Shown one piece after another: positions 16,605-25,903 of a stretch of DNA of 36,637 nucleotides. Position 1 is the first letter of the stretch; each line of letters starts with the position of its first letter. The notes under the pieces are model-generated. The model saw only the letters and a program-made list of their open reading frames with translations. It was not told the origin of the DNA and did not search any database. Both the position numbers and the translations under genes were made by a program. This DNA is from Treponema sp. (GTDB lineage: Bacteria > Spirochaetota > Spirochaetia > Treponematales > Breznakiellaceae), in NCBI GenBank assembly GCA_031259215.1, contig JAIRLU010000050.1, positions 1 through 36,637 of the forward strand. Reading direction: 5' to 3'.

Positions 16605-17879
16605 ATGGAATATTTTACCGAACAAGCCTTAACCTATACTGAATGCCTCAATAAGATCCGTATGAAGTATGGGGAGCGTTTTTCCATATTGAACCATAAG
16701 ACCATTCGCTTAGGAGGATTTTTCGGGTTATTCGCCAAGGATGGGGTAGAAATCAGCGGGTTTACCTCAAACAACGTGGTAAAAAATATCAATCTTGGCA
16801 ATACGGAGCCGGCTATTGCCCGTCCTCCTGCGGGTTCGGATCCTGCAGGAGGGGCCCGGAAATCGCCCCTGGATTTTGAAGAGGAAAAACGCAAAGTCCT
16901 GGATGCGGCGAATACCGCGAATAAAGGGGAAAGCGGCTGGCAGCTCGTCTTGAAAGAAGTACAGACCCTCAAGGAACGGATCGATGCAGGCACGGCTGCT
17001 CAAGCCCCGGAAGAACATGCTACCCTGAGCCGTATTGGGGAGGTGCTGGAGTACAATGATTTTTCCCCCCGTTTTAGTCAAATGATCCTGGAACGGATTA
17101 AAAAGGAATTTTCTCTGGATGCCCTCAATGATTATAAGGCGGTACAGGACAAGGTTATCCAGTGGATTGGTGAAAATATCACCATCTACAAAGAGGAAAA
17201 GTTTCAGCGGCTACCCCGTATCATGGTCCTGGTGGGCCCTACCGGCGTGGGGAAGACCACGACTATTGCGAAGTTAGCCGCCATCTTTGGAATTGGGAAC
17301 GCGGACCGCCGTCCCCTTTCGGTGCGGATGATCACCATTGATGCCTTTAGGATCGGCGCGAAAGAACAGATCGAAAAGTACGGTAATATTATGGCCCTTC
17401 CCGTCTCCTATGTGGAAGATTATGATGATCTCAAGAAAACCATCGCCCAATACTCGGAAGGGGTGGATCTCATCCTGGTGGATACCATCGGGAAAAGTCC
17501 CCGGAATTCCGCCGAGTTGGGCAAGATGAAGCAGCTGCTGGATGCCTGCGGGACCCAGGCGGAACTGTATCTTGCGGTGGCCGCGACCACCAAATCCAGC
17601 GATCTCAAGGAAATCATCCGGCAGTTTGAACCCTTCAATTACCGGTCGCTGATCATCACGAAACTGGATGAAACCATACGGATGGGTAATGTGATCAGTG
17701 TGCTTTCGGACATGGGAAAATCCGTTTCCTATATTACCGATGGACAGAAAGTGCCCAGCAATATACAGAAAGCCACGGTGGTTCGTTTTCTTATCAATCT
17801 TGAGGGCTTCCAGGTCAATAGAGCAAAAATTGAGCGACTTTTCCCGGTGGATGCATCTGAACAAATTCAATGGAGATAG
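16605..17879 (+). CDS. flhF: Flagellar placement GTPase FlhF
   Basis: FlhF is an SRP-type GTPase that marks the site and number of flagella. The 424-residue protein has a basic/variable N domain, then the NG domain with G1 [10 protein letters not shown] (about residues 209-218), the DTIGKSPRN switch element (family consensus DTAGR) and the G4 motif TKLDET. Its last codons overlap an in-frame candidate start for flhG. It pairs with FlhG (next gene), which stimulates its GTPase. Confidence 0.96.
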   Translation: MEYFTEQALTYTECLNKIRMKYGERFSILNHKTIRLGGFFGLFAKDGVEISGFTSNNVVKNINLGNTEPAIARPPAGSDPAGGARKSPLDFEEEKRKVLDAANTANKGESGWQLVLKEVQTLKERIDAGTAAQAPEEHATLSRIGEVLEYNDFSPRFSQMILERIKKEFSLDALNDYKAVQDKVIQWIGENITIYKEEKFQRLPRIMVLVGPTGVGKTTTIAKLAAIFGIGNADRRPLSVRMITIDAFRIGAKEQIEKYGNIMALPVSYVEDYDDLKKTIAQYSEGVDLILVDTIGKSPRNSAELGKMKQLLDACGTQAELYLAVAATTKSSDLKEIIRQFEPFNYRSLIITKLDETIRMGNVISVLSDMGKSVSYITDGQKVPSNIQKATVVRFLINLEGFQVNRAKIERLFPVDASEQIQWR

Positions 17880-17881
17880 GT

Positions 17882-18775
17882 ATGGAAGATCAGGCTGAAA
17901 AACTACGGGAAATCATGCGTAAAAAAAACGACTTCCAGGAGAAACCCAAATCAATGAAGTCTCCGGAAGCCAAACGAACCCGGATTATTACCGTTACCAG
18001 CGGCAAGGGGGGAGTGGGAAAAACCAGCATATCCGTGAATATGGCCTTAGCCTATGCCCGGCTGGGGAAGAAAGTGGTGGTCATGGATGCGGATTTGGGC
18101 TTGGCCAATGTCAATGTCATGCTCAATACGATCCCAAAGTTTAATCTGTACCATGTAATGCGTAAGCAAAAAACCATGAAGGAAATCCTGTGGGAAACCA
18201 ATTATGGGATTTCCATTGTGGCCGGGGCTTCAGGGCTTTCCAAGATCGCGAACCTTACCGAAGATGAGCGGCAGTATTTCATCAATGAATTGGATTCTCT
18301 TTCTGAGGCGGATATTATTATTATTGATACCAGCGCCGGGGTTTCCAGTAATGTGCTCGATTTTATTGCTGCCGCAGACGATGCGGTGATCATCGCGACT
18401 CCCGAGCCCACCGCCATTACCGACGCCTATGGGATCACCAAGATCATCGCCACCGAATATGAAAGTCTTACTATGGGGCTTAAGTTGGTGGTGAACCGGG
18501 TAAGAAGTGTGGCTGAGGCAAAGAAAGTGGCCGACCGGATGACCCATATTGCCGGTCAATTTTTAAACATCCGGATTGATTATTTAGGGTTTATCTACGA
18601 TGATGCTATGGTTTCCCAGGCGGTGCTACGGCAGAAGCCCTTCATGGTGCTCGACGCTAAGTGTAAGGCCTCTCTCTGTGTTCAGCATATCGCGGAACGC
18701 ATGGAAAAACATGAGACTCGGCGCGAGAACGACGGTTTTGCCGCTATGATTCGACGGCTTTTTGGGCGGGCCTAG
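17882..18775 (+). CDS. flhG: MinD-like ATPase FlhG (YlxH)
   Basis: FlhG is a MinD/ParA-family ATPase that controls flagellar number with FlhF. The 297-residue protein has the deviant Walker A motif [10 protein letters not shown] at 40-49, a switch-type [10 protein letters not shown] and a DTSAGVSSN segment. The N-terminus carries DQAEKLR (residues 3-9), matching the DQAxxLR activator helix that stimulates FlhF. The track starts at 17870, but GGAG six bases before ATG 17882 and the position of DQAEKLR favour 17882. Confidence 0.93.
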   Translation: MEDQAEKLREIMRKKNDFQEKPKSMKSPEAKRTRIITVTSGKGGVGKTSISVNMALAYARLGKKVVVMDADLGLANVNVMLNTIPKFNLYHVMRKQKTMKEILWETNYGISIVAGASGLSKIANLTEDERQYFINELDSLSEADIIIIDTSAGVSSNVLDFIAAADDAVIIATPEPTAITDAYGITKIIATEYESLTMGLKLVVNRVRSVAEAKKVADRMTHIAGQFLNIRIDYLGFIYDDAMVSQAVLRQKPFMVLDAKCKASLCVQHIAERMEKHETRRENDGFAAMIRRLFGRA

Positions 18776-18790
18776 CAGCATGGGGGATAT

Positions 18791-19474
18791 GTGGCCCAGA
18801 AATTGCGATACATAAGGTGGATTACCAAGGTGCTTGAGAAAAAAAAGGTAAAAGTAAATGGTATTGCCGGGGGGATCGGCTTTGTACTGTCCTTTATCGT
18901 GGGGATCATCAGCGGCGGTAGTTTTCTTATTGTACTCTTGCGGGCGTTTATTTTTGGAGCCCTTTTTTTTGTCTTTATAGAGGTTTCCCAGCGGCTTATT
19001 GGTACTTTTCTCCCGGAACTGCTTAACCCCGATGCAGATCCATCACCGGTAACCGGCGAAGCCCCCGGTTCCCGGATAGATATTTCCGTGGAAGATGAAA
19101 GCGATCAGGAAAAAACTGATGTATTCGAGAATTCGGGATCCCTGGATCAAAAGGACCCGAGGAGTGATGCTTTCACCGATGAGGGGGGAGCTCTGGATCA
19201 GGAGCACAAAAAAGACTATACTCAACAAAAAGGGGCGGAAGGAGATCCTGCTGGTTTTGTGCCTTCAGCACCCTGGTCAAAGAATCTTGCTCACGGGATA
19301 GACGGAGCAGTCGGAACGGATACGCTTTTCTCGATCCATGAGGCTATTCCAGGAAACATCCCTGAAGTAGCTTCAAGCAAAGCGCAGTATACGAGTATGG
19401 TGCAAAGTACCGGAGCACATCTGGATCCGAAAAAAATGGCATCCGCGATACAGACTATATTAAAACAAGAATAA
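18791..19474 (+). CDS. Conserved-position membrane protein of the fla operon, function unknown
   Basis: I do not recognise the family. The 227-residue product has a basic N-terminus (RYIRWITKVLEKKKVKV), two closely spaced membrane helices (about 26-45 and 48-68), then a long acidic, disordered-looking tail rich in D, E, S and G, and a short amphipathic end DPKKMASAIQTILKQE. The start is GTG 18791, just after GGGGGAT. It lies between flhG and fliA, a slot that is often occupied by a hypothetical gene in treponemes, so a motility role is plausible (inference). Confidence 0.72.
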   Translation: MAQKLRYIRWITKVLEKKKVKVNGIAGGIGFVLSFIVGIISGGSFLIVLLRAFIFGALFFVFIEVSQRLIGTFLPELLNPDADPSPVTGEAPGSRIDISVEDESDQEKTDVFENSGSLDQKDPRSDAFTDEGGALDQEHKKDYTQQKGAEGDPAGFVPSAPWSKNLAHGIDGAVGTDTLFSIHEAIPGNIPEVASSKAQYTSMVQSTGAHLDPKKMASAIQTILKQE

Positions 19475-19485
19475 GGGGATAGGCT

Positions 19486-20274
19486 ATGGGGAATGTCCCC
19501 CTGGAACAAAGAAGAGAAGATGAGCTTTGGGTGGAATACCACCAAAACCGGGATTTGAAGATTCGGGAACATTTCATTAAACAATATGCTCCTTTGGTGA
19601 AGTATGTGGCCGGTAAAGTGGCGATTGGTATGCCCCATAATGTGGAGTTTGATGACCTGGTAGGCTATGGGGCATTTGGTCTCTTGGATGCTATCGATAA
19701 ATTTGATCCGGATAAGGGGGTTAAATTTAAAACCTATGCGGTAACCCGTATCCGAGGGGCTATCTTTGATGAACTCCGTTCCATTGATTGGGTCCCCCGC
19801 TCAGTACGGCAGAAAACCCGGGAAGTGGAGGATGCCATCGGCTCCTTGGAAGCGCAGCTGGGCAGAACCGCTACGGATCAAGAGATTGCCGGGTCTTTGG
19901 GTATGGGCGAAGATGAATATCTTAAAACCATGATGAAGATATCCGGTACGTCGATCCTTTCCCTGAACGATGTGTGGTTCTCAGGGGATGAAAACGATAA
20001 AGTTTCTATTGGGGATAGCATTGAGGCGCCTATCAGTCTCAATCCTGATGTGATTGTCGAGAAAGATGAGATCCGTCGAGTTATTGTAGAGCATATCAAT
20101 GAATTGCCGGACAAGGAAAAGAAAATTTTAGTCTTATATTATTATGAGGATCTGACTTTAAAAGAGATAGGCCAGGTATTGGAAGTAACCGAATCTCGGG
20201 TATCTCAGTTGCATACCAAAGCGATCCTCCGGCTTAGGTCAAAATTAACGAATATTCGTAAAGGTATTATATAG
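19486..20274 (+). CDS. fliA: RNA polymerase sigma-28 factor FliA (WhiG-type)
   Basis: The 262-residue sigma factor has region 2 (about 28-95: [21 protein letters not shown] and [19 protein letters not shown]), region 3 ([15 protein letters not shown] onward) and region 4 with the helix-turn-helix [21 protein letters not shown]. The [10 protein letters not shown] motif is diagnostic of FliA/WhiG/SigD. It directs late flagellar genes and, from the promoter sequence at 1006-1033, possibly this operon. Starts 11 bp after the preceding gene, with AAGGGGA upstream. Confidence 0.95.
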   Translation: MGNVPLEQRREDELWVEYHQNRDLKIREHFIKQYAPLVKYVAGKVAIGMPHNVEFDDLVGYGAFGLLDAIDKFDPDKGVKFKTYAVTRIRGAIFDELRSIDWVPRSVRQKTREVEDAIGSLEAQLGRTATDQEIAGSLGMGEDEYLKTMMKISGTSILSLNDVWFSGDENDKVSIGDSIEAPISLNPDVIVEKDEIRRVIVEHINELPDKEKKILVLYYYEDLTLKEIGQVLEVTESRVSQLHTKAILRLRSKLTNIRKGII

Positions 20275-20277
20275 GGG

Positions 20278-20307
20278 CTTTCCCAAAACCCACCTGGTTC
20301 TGGGAAG
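20278..20307. other. H1-like hairpin in the fliA-fapA gap
   Basis: CTTTCCCAAAACC pairs imperfectly with GGTTCTGGGAAG around a CACCT loop. The AACC...GGTT apex recalls H1 of the tripartite repeat, but the lower stem differs. It lies three bases past the fliA stop and has no T-run. Confidence 0.45.
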
Positions 20308-20356
20308 CGTTACCCGAGAGGTTTTTCAAGATGAAACGGGAGGGAGAGGAGAAAGA

Positions 20357-22321
20357 ATGGTTGATTTTGTTCAGCTTCAAGCTATCATGAAGCAGCGTTT
20401 GACCCAGGATAGGGCCATACGTACGGTTGATACCGAAGGTCCTACCTTGGAAGGGGCGATTGCAGAAGCGGCTACCTTGCTCAATCTTCCGGTTAGACGG
20501 ATTGATTATGAGATTACCGGAAAAGGGTTTTCCGGTTTTTTAGGGGTCGGCAAAAAAGAATGGAAAATCCGGGCCTACCCCCGGTCGGTCACGCAGCAAG
20601 ATGTGGTAGTGGCATCAGTTTCAGCAAATACCGATACAGAATCCGCGGCTCCGGTGATGGTGAATAAAGATGGGGATGTTTTTGTGCGCCTGGATGATGA
20701 TGGAGCAAATCTCAAGGTGGTAGCTCCGGTGATGGAAGGGAGACGGGTAACTAAAGGAGAAGCGATGCGATCCCTCAAGGCCAAGGGAGTTATAGATATT
20801 GACGAAGACTTGGTTGCTACCGTAGTTAATGAGGCGAAGGGTGAATATATACGGGTCGGTAGTTTCAATCGTAAATACACCAACGATAGTATGGTTTCGG
20901 TGAATATTAGCGATCAAGATATGAAGGCCTATATTACGCTGATGCCTCCCGGTCCAGGAGGGATTGATCTGTCTTGTGAGATGGTTATCAGTGTTTTGAA
21001 GGATAATCGGGTGGTATATGGCATTAAAGACGATTTCTTACAGGATTTTTTGGACCGTCCCAGTTATCGAGTGCCTGTGCTCGTGGCTGAGGGTAGTCCA
21101 GCAGAGAACGGCAAAGATGCATATATAGACTACTTTTTTAAGACCTCTCAGAAGCAGGGGCCGATCCATGAGGGAGCTGATGGAAGGGTCGATTTCAGGG
21201 ATATTAATACGATCCAGAATGTGGTCAAAGACCAGCTCTTAGCAAGAAAAGTTCCCCCGGGCGAGGGAACGGTGGGTAGGACCGTGGTAGGGGGATACAT
21301 CCCCGCTAAACCGGGTAATGATATTGAGATTTCCCTCGGGAATAATGTTCATCTCGGTGAAGATCGGGCCACTATTATTTCAGATATCAATGGTCAAGTC
21401 ATGTTGACATCGGGGACGATCAATGTGGAACCGGTATACACGGTTCCGGGTAACGTGAATCTTAAAACCGGAAATATTATTTTCTTAGGTACCGTCATTG
21501 TAACCGGTAATGTGGAGGACGGTTTTTCCGTTAAAGCCCAGGGAAATATCGAAGTTAAAGGGTCCGTGGAAATGGCGAATCTGGAAGCGGAAGGGGATAT
21601 TATCGTCCAAAAGGGGATTACCGGTCGAAATACCGGTACCGTAAAGGCAGGGAAGTCCGTCTATGCACGATTTATTGAGAATGCGGTGATTGAAGCGGGG
21701 AATATGGTGATTGTGTCTGACGGTATTATCAATTCCCGGGTGGACGCGCTTAAGCGGATCGTCTGTAAAGGCAAACGGGCCACCATCGTGGGAGGACACC
21801 TGCGGGCGACTGAAGAGATTAACGCGAAGGTCATCGGTAGCGCTGCCAGTGGTACCGAAACTATCTGTGAAGTCGGTATTGACCCCAAAAGTAAGAAAGA
21901 GCTGGATGTCCTTATGGGGAATAAGTCAACCCGGGAAAAAGAAATCGAGCAACTGAAACTTGACTTCCAGACCCTGAACAATATTTTACAACAACGCAAA
22001 TCCCTTCCTGAAGAAAAAGAGATCCAAATGCAGGAACTCATGGAACGGCACAAAATCCTATTGGCGGAAGTAAAAGAAATAGATGAAAATATCAATAAGC
22101 TACAAGACTTGATTAATGGGGTAAAGATCCGAGGACGGGTTTCTGCATCAGAGAAGATACTTCCAGGGGTTAAAATCATAATCCGGGATGTGATTGAGAG
22201 TGTAAAAAATGAATATCGGGCCACTACCTTTATTCTTGAAAATGAATTGATACGGGTGACTAAATATGAAGAACCCGATGAAGAGGCAAAGCGAGGGCCT
22301 GATGGCTATACAACCAATTGA
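20357..22321 (+). CDS. fapA: FapA family protein (DUF342), flagellar assembly protein A
   Basis: The 654-residue protein starts with a Jag-N/KH-associated-type domain (about 28-75: TLEGAIAEAATLLNLPVRRIDYEI region, GFLGVGKKEW), followed by a DUF342/FapA part with a right-handed beta-helix rich in short hydrophobic turns (about 270-500, e.g. GNIEVKGSVEMANLEAEGDI) and a C-terminal coiled coil (about 515-585). FapA proteins are linked to polar flagellar placement in Vibrio and are common in fla operons; the biochemical role is unsettled. It comes after fliA and overlaps the next ORF. Confidence 0.85.
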   Translation: MVDFVQLQAIMKQRLTQDRAIRTVDTEGPTLEGAIAEAATLLNLPVRRIDYEITGKGFSGFLGVGKKEWKIRAYPRSVTQQDVVVASVSANTDTESAAPVMVNKDGDVFVRLDDDGANLKVVAPVMEGRRVTKGEAMRSLKAKGVIDIDEDLVATVVNEAKGEYIRVGSFNRKYTNDSMVSVNISDQDMKAYITLMPPGPGGIDLSCEMVISVLKDNRVVYGIKDDFLQDFLDRPSYRVPVLVAEGSPAENGKDAYIDYFFKTSQKQGPIHEGADGRVDFRDINTIQNVVKDQLLARKVPPGEGTVGRTVVGGYIPAKPGNDIEISLGNNVHLGEDRATIISDINGQVMLTSGTINVEPVYTVPGNVNLKTGNIIFLGTVIVTGNVEDGFSVKAQGNIEVKGSVEMANLEAEGDIIVQKGITGRNTGTVKAGKSVYARFIENAVIEAGNMVIVSDGIINSRVDALKRIVCKGKRATIVGGHLRATEEINAKVIGSAASGTETICEVGIDPKSKKELDVLMGNKSTREKEIEQLKLDFQTLNNILQQRKSLPEEKEIQMQELMERHKILLAEVKEIDENINKLQDLINGVKIRGRVSASEKILPGVKIIIRDVIESVKNEYRATTFILENELIRVTKYEEPDEEAKRGPDGYTTN

Positions 22322-22640
22322 TATCCAAACCTTGTTCACCCAACTGGATAAGGTGGGTAAAATTCAGGCATCTCAAAAAGAGGGTCTTGCGATTCAACAA
22401 GCCTTGCAGGGTATTCAAATCCAGAAAAAAGTGGAAGCCCAAATCCAATCGGTAAATGAAACCCCGAATACCGGAGAAGGGACTGAAGGCGTGCAAGATC
22501 GCAAGCCCCGCCAGCACGCGGAAGAGGACAGGCCAGGCCAGGAGGAAGCCGGAGGAAATACGGAAAAGGACCGCATTACCGATCCTGTTTCCATCATACG
22601 GGATCCGACTTTAGGAAAAAACATCGATATAAATGGGTAG
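22302..22640 (+). CDS. Small hydrophilic protein overlapping fapA, unknown
   Basis: I do not recognise a named family. From ATG 22302 the product has 112 residues: an N-terminal helical part (MAIQPIDIQTLFTQLDKVGK, then Q/K-rich helix to about 52) and a polar, E/R/G-rich tail. The track start at 22266 lies inside fapA; ATG 22302 follows GAGGG and gives a 20-bp overlap with fapA, suggesting coupling. No signal peptide or membrane segment is visible. Being in the operon, it may be a motility accessory protein (inference). Confidence 0.6.
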   Translation: MAIQPIDIQTLFTQLDKVGKIQASQKEGLAIQQALQGIQIQKKVEAQIQSVNETPNTGEGTEGVQDRKPRQHAEEDRPGQEEAGGNTEKDRITDPVSIIRDPTLGKNIDING

Positions 22641-22672
22641 GTCTCCCTCGTTCTGGAGGCCAAGGTGGTTGT

Positions 22673-23353
22673 ATGCATGTATCTATGGCTCTTTCTGTAT
22701 TAACGCTTATGGCATGTGTTTTTTTCTTTATATATTGTAGAGCTTATCTCCGGCGCCGTACCGGATCCGAACGAATTTTGGCGGAATTCAGGGAAGAGGT
22801 GTATAAACTGATTGCCGAAATTGATGCGGCCACGGATAAGGATGCGCTTTTGGTGGAAGAGCGGATAAAAACCCTCCGGTCTCTTTTAGAGGAGGTCGAT
22901 AAGCGTATTAACGTCCACCTCCGGGAAGTGGACCGGCGGCAATTCCAGGAAGAAGCCTATGCTGAATTAGGCAGAAAGCACAGTTTGACCAATCCTTTTT
23001 CTGCGGTTATCCAACCGTTTCCCAAGGCCTATGAGCTTTTTTCCGGCTCTTCTGCTCAAGCCAACACGAAAGCGGATTCCCAGGAACCAGCGGCTGCAGA
23101 AATCCCTGCTGCCACCAGCGCTGTAGTGGGCTTCACCGCTCCCGCTGGTAGTGCTCCTCTCCCTCTGAAACGGGAACCGGTAGGCCCCCGTATTGTGCGG
23201 GCGCAACGGGACATCACGCCGAAACCCCCTCCTTTCCCAGAACAGGTTGCAGAATTATCCAAAGCGGGTCTTTCAGCCAGTCTGATTGCCGCACGACTAG
23301 GGGTCAGCCTCTCGGAGGTAGAACTAGCCATCGCCATTTCTGAACGATCATAG
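22673..23353 (+). CDS. Membrane-anchored coiled-coil/HTH protein, SwrB/DUF6115-like
   Basis: The 226-residue protein has one N-terminal membrane helix (about 4-22), a basic stop-transfer (YLRRRTGSER), a coiled coil (about 30-100), an A/P/S-rich linker and a C-terminal helix-turn-helix-like segment (VAELSKAGLSASLIAARLGVSLSEVELAIAIS). This helix, coil and small HTH layout, and the position downstream of the flagellar sigma factor, match SwrB, which activates the flagellar export apparatus in Bacillus. Primary sequence similarity cannot be judged by eye. Its stop overlaps the convergent pyrH stop by 6 bp. Confidence 0.6.
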   Translation: MHVSMALSVLTLMACVFFFIYCRAYLRRRTGSERILAEFREEVYKLIAEIDAATDKDALLVEERIKTLRSLLEEVDKRINVHLREVDRRQFQEEAYAELGRKHSLTNPFSAVIQPFPKAYELFSGSSAQANTKADSQEPAAAEIPAATSAVVGFTAPAGSAPLPLKREPVGPRIVRAQRDITPKPPPFPEQVAELSKAGLSASLIAARLGVSLSEVELAIAISERS

Positions 23354-24037
23354 GGGGCCTATGGTGGTACCGATAAAGGATTCCCCATGAAGGATTTTTT
23401 GTACGTTCTCCAGGTTACGCCCTGCGGCACAGATCACCGGGAGCTTGATTTGTGCTGCATGCCGGCTTGCGATAGGGTCAAAGGGAACATGCTTCCCCGG
23501 AGCCCATTCATCCCCCACGAGGACGCGAAATTCCGCCCAGCTCATGGTGTCTATGGGCTGCGCTTTGGCATTGGTGCGAGGATCATCGGTATAGACCTGT
23601 TCAATATTCGATAAATTGATCACCTTATCGGCCTTAAACCGTTCTGCCAGGAGGACCGCATCATAATCAGAAGAAAATCCTGGTTTCCACCCTGCGGCCA
23701 CCAGGACCCGGCCCTCAAACACCGCCTGGGTGGGATCCGTTACCACTGCTTGGGTACATAAGGGACCCAGAATCCCCCGAATAAGTTCCGCGTTGAGCCG
23801 GGTCGCCATGATGCCAATCCAATCAGCCTGCTCGGGGGACACCGCGGTCCCGGCGAGGGTCTGGTAGGCGTGCTGCCATATCCGGGCAGGCCCACCGCCG
23901 CCCACTACAAAAATAAACCGGCGCTGGGACTCCTCGTCTAAAAGCATCTTGATGAGGGAGAGCAAATCCTTCAAAAAGGGTTCATCCACCGTATCCGGGG
24001 CTACAATAGAACCGCCCAAAGAAATAACCGTAATCAT
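23348..24037 (-). CDS. pyrH: UMP kinase, archaeal-like type
   Basis: This amino-acid-kinase-fold enzyme phosphorylates UMP to UDP. The 229-residue protein begins ITVISLGGSIVAP, has FVVGGGGPARIWQ and an ADKVINLSNIEQVYTDDPRTN segment, which fit UMP kinase of the archaeal/spirochaete subgroup better than the longer E. coli-like PyrH. GAGGAG precedes the start. It is convergent with the last flagellar-region gene (stop codons interlock). A tripartite hairpin repeat lies about 105 bp upstream of its start. Confidence 0.88.
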   Translation of the reverse strand: MITVISLGGSIVAPDTVDEPFLKDLLSLIKMLLDEESQRRFIFVVGGGGPARIWQHAYQTLAGTAVSPEQADWIGIMATRLNAELIRGILGPLCTQAVVTDPTQAVFEGRVLVAAGWKPGFSSDYDAVLLAERFKADKVINLSNIEQVYTDDPRTNAKAQPIDTMSWAEFRVLVGDEWAPGKHVPFDPIASRHAAQIKLPVICAAGRNLENVQKILHGESFIGTTIGPL

Positions 24038-24141
24038 AGTACACTCCTCTTACTCAAAACTGAAACCCTATGCACCAAGTACCTTTCAAGCGGAATGAGG
24101 GCAACCGGTCCTGCAAACTTCTCGAAGGGGCTTCTTTATTG

Positions 24142-24248
24142 GACTTGTTCAATAACCCGGTTGGTTATCGAACAAGTCTTGCAAAATGCTCCGCATTTTG
24201 CTGTTTTTTATCGGAATTTGTTCAAAAACTGAAGTTTTTGAACAACTC
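24142..24248. repeat. Tripartite hairpin intergenic repeat, copy 3 (diverged)
   Basis: Same three-hairpin order as copies 1 and 2. H1: GACTTGTTCAATAACC with GGTTATCGAACAAGTC (24142-24178; one A-C mismatch). H2: GCAAAATGC with GCATTTTGC (24181-24201), followed by T6; this stem is unrelated in sequence to H2 of the other copies but still pairs perfectly. H3: TTGTTCAAAAAC with GTTTTTGAACAA (24218-24245), where paired G/C positions have become A/T on both sides. The element touches the stop codon of the IPT lipoprotein gene. Confidence 0.85.
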
Positions 24249-25903
24249 TATTGTATATACATACCGGTAATGGTAATGTCGCTCCAGAGGGAAGAATAAG
24301 ACGCTATGCCTCCTATCGCTTCTTCCCAGAGATTTTGTAGGGCATAATCCCGGTTACGCACGGTGATCCTCCCCCGAGGGTCCATCTGAGAAAGAACCTC
24401 CTGCCCTCGGGAAAAGGTGATCCGCTGGTTATCCAGATTGCCGAAATAATAAACCGCCGGCTCTTCATGAACATTGAAGTCCTCTGGAGCAAGGCCTGCC
24501 CCCAAATACGGATCCAGCGGTATCCAGCCGAATCCTGCAATCCAGAATTCCGCCCAGTAATGAGGGCTCGATATACGAGCGCGGTTGATAAGCACTCCGG
24601 CCACAGGAATGGCTGGTATGGCCACGGCTCTGGCCAGGGCGCAGAAGAGGAGCACTCCCGAATAGGCGTCCGCCTGTTTTTGCCCCAGCGCATCTAGTGC
24701 GCTGTTATGCAGGGGCCTCCCCTGGATGCCTCCTTCCTGTATAAGCCATTCGTATAATTTCCGAGCTTTTTCATAGGGATTCCGCTCTTTACCGATGATG
24801 GCGTTCGCTACTGCAGCTATTTCAGGGTTATCCGAAGGTATCAGCGGGGAAGGAAGGGTATATACCGTAGGAATCGGAGAATCTCCGATTTGTCGGATGG
24901 ACTGACTCTTCAGGGTCGTCTCCAGGGCATACACATCCACCAGGTATGACAGGCTTATACGAGCGCTGGTATTGGCGGCCAGATCGGTTAATTGAAACAG
25001 GGTAGTTCCCTGGTAATGTTCTGCAAAGGGATCTCTGTTCCGGGATAAAAGAGTAACATTCCGCTGGGAAGCGGAACTAACCGGATGGGGAATCCAGAGG
25101 TACAGGGTATTCGGGACTTCTGCCTCTTGTACCTGGATATCCACGGTATAGGCAATGGTGTAGCTGCGTTTTTCTTTGAAGGTTTTAGTCCCCGGCTTGT
25201 CGGTAATCGTAAAAAAGACCGGCTTGGAACTTCCCCCGGGGGTCTCCACCAGAATATTCCCGTTTACCGCTCCGTCAGGAATCCGCAGACGAATTTCCCG
25301 TTCACTCCAGAGCTCATACCCGAATTCCATTTCAAAGACCTCTACCACTTCCGGCTCGTACGGTACCTCAGGCACGGTAGGGGGTGGTTCAGCATTCCAC
25401 GTGAAAAACACCCCGCTTCTTTCCCGGGAAGCACCAAAACCACTTCCCTGTATGGTTATGAGGGTACCAATGGAACCGGATTCCGGTTTTATCGAACTGA
25501 TGTGAGGAGCGAGGCCGAGAACCTGGTTCTGTACCAGGTCCGGCATGGCTGCCCGATTTGAAAAGAGGAAGGGATTACTTTTCTTACCCTCTCTATGCAC
25601 ATACACGAGTCCGAATCCTCCCAAGGCCGGTATTTTCACGGTAATGCGCTCATCTTGCCAGGTAAGATATGAGGAACCAGTAGGAGGGATACCGGCGATG
25701 GTAATATAGGATTCATGCTGTTCGTCCCCAAAGCCGCTCCCCGCAATGGTGAGGATCTCCCCACTCATGCCAATCCGGGGATCAATCGAATGAATAAACG
25801 GAGCATCTTCTTTACAGGCATACAAACATATGCAGAACCAGGAAAAAAAGAACCCCCACCAGATCCGCTTCAAACCAACAGGCCCTTCCAGAGGACTTTT
25901 CAT
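24248..25903 (-). CDS. IPT/TIG-repeat lipoprotein with inactive-looking transglutaminase-like domain
   Basis: The 551-residue protein has a signal peptide with lipobox LYAC (C30), two IPT/TIG Ig-like domains (about 36-100 and 131-235; ILTIAGSGFG and LITIQGSGFG), a beta-rich linker and a transglutaminase-like core (about 390-490). In the core, the His and Asp regions are kept (SPHYWAEFW, WIPLDPYLG), but the position of the catalytic Cys reads ADAYSG, i.e. Ala. It is thus probably exported, membrane-anchored and either non-catalytic or using another chemistry. Its start overlaps the upstream gene by 4 bp, last in the ECF sigma operon. Confidence 0.8.
   Translation of the reverse strand: MKSPLEGPVGLKRIWWGFFFSWFCICLYACKEDAPFIHSIDPRIGMSGEILTIAGSGFGDEQHESYITIAGIPPTGSSYLTWQDERITVKIPALGGFGLVYVHREGKKSNPFLFSNRAAMPDLVQNQVLGLAPHISSIKPESGSIGTLITIQGSGFGASRERSGVFFTWNAEPPPTVPEVPYEPEVVEVFEMEFGYELWSEREIRLRIPDGAVNGNILVETPGGSSKPVFFTITDKPGTKTFKEKRSYTIAYTVDIQVQEAEVPNTLYLWIPHPVSSASQRNVTLLSRNRDPFAEHYQGTTLFQLTDLAANTSARISLSYLVDVYALETTLKSQSIRQIGDSPIPTVYTLPSPLIPSDNPEIAAVANAIIGKERNPYEKARKLYEWLIQEGGIQGRPLHNSALDALGQKQADAYSGVLLFCALARAVAIPAIPVAGVLINRARISSPHYWAEFWIAGFGWIPLDPYLGAGLAPEDFNVHEEPAVYYFGNLDNQRITFSRGQEVLSQMDPRGRITVRNRDYALQNLWEEAIGGIASYSSLWSDITITGMYIQ

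Noticed and set aside
25085-25561. 158-aa ORF antisense to the IPT lipoprotein gene
   Set aside because: Composition and lack of motifs indicate a shadow; the minus-strand gene has signal peptide, IPT repeats and coupled neighbours.
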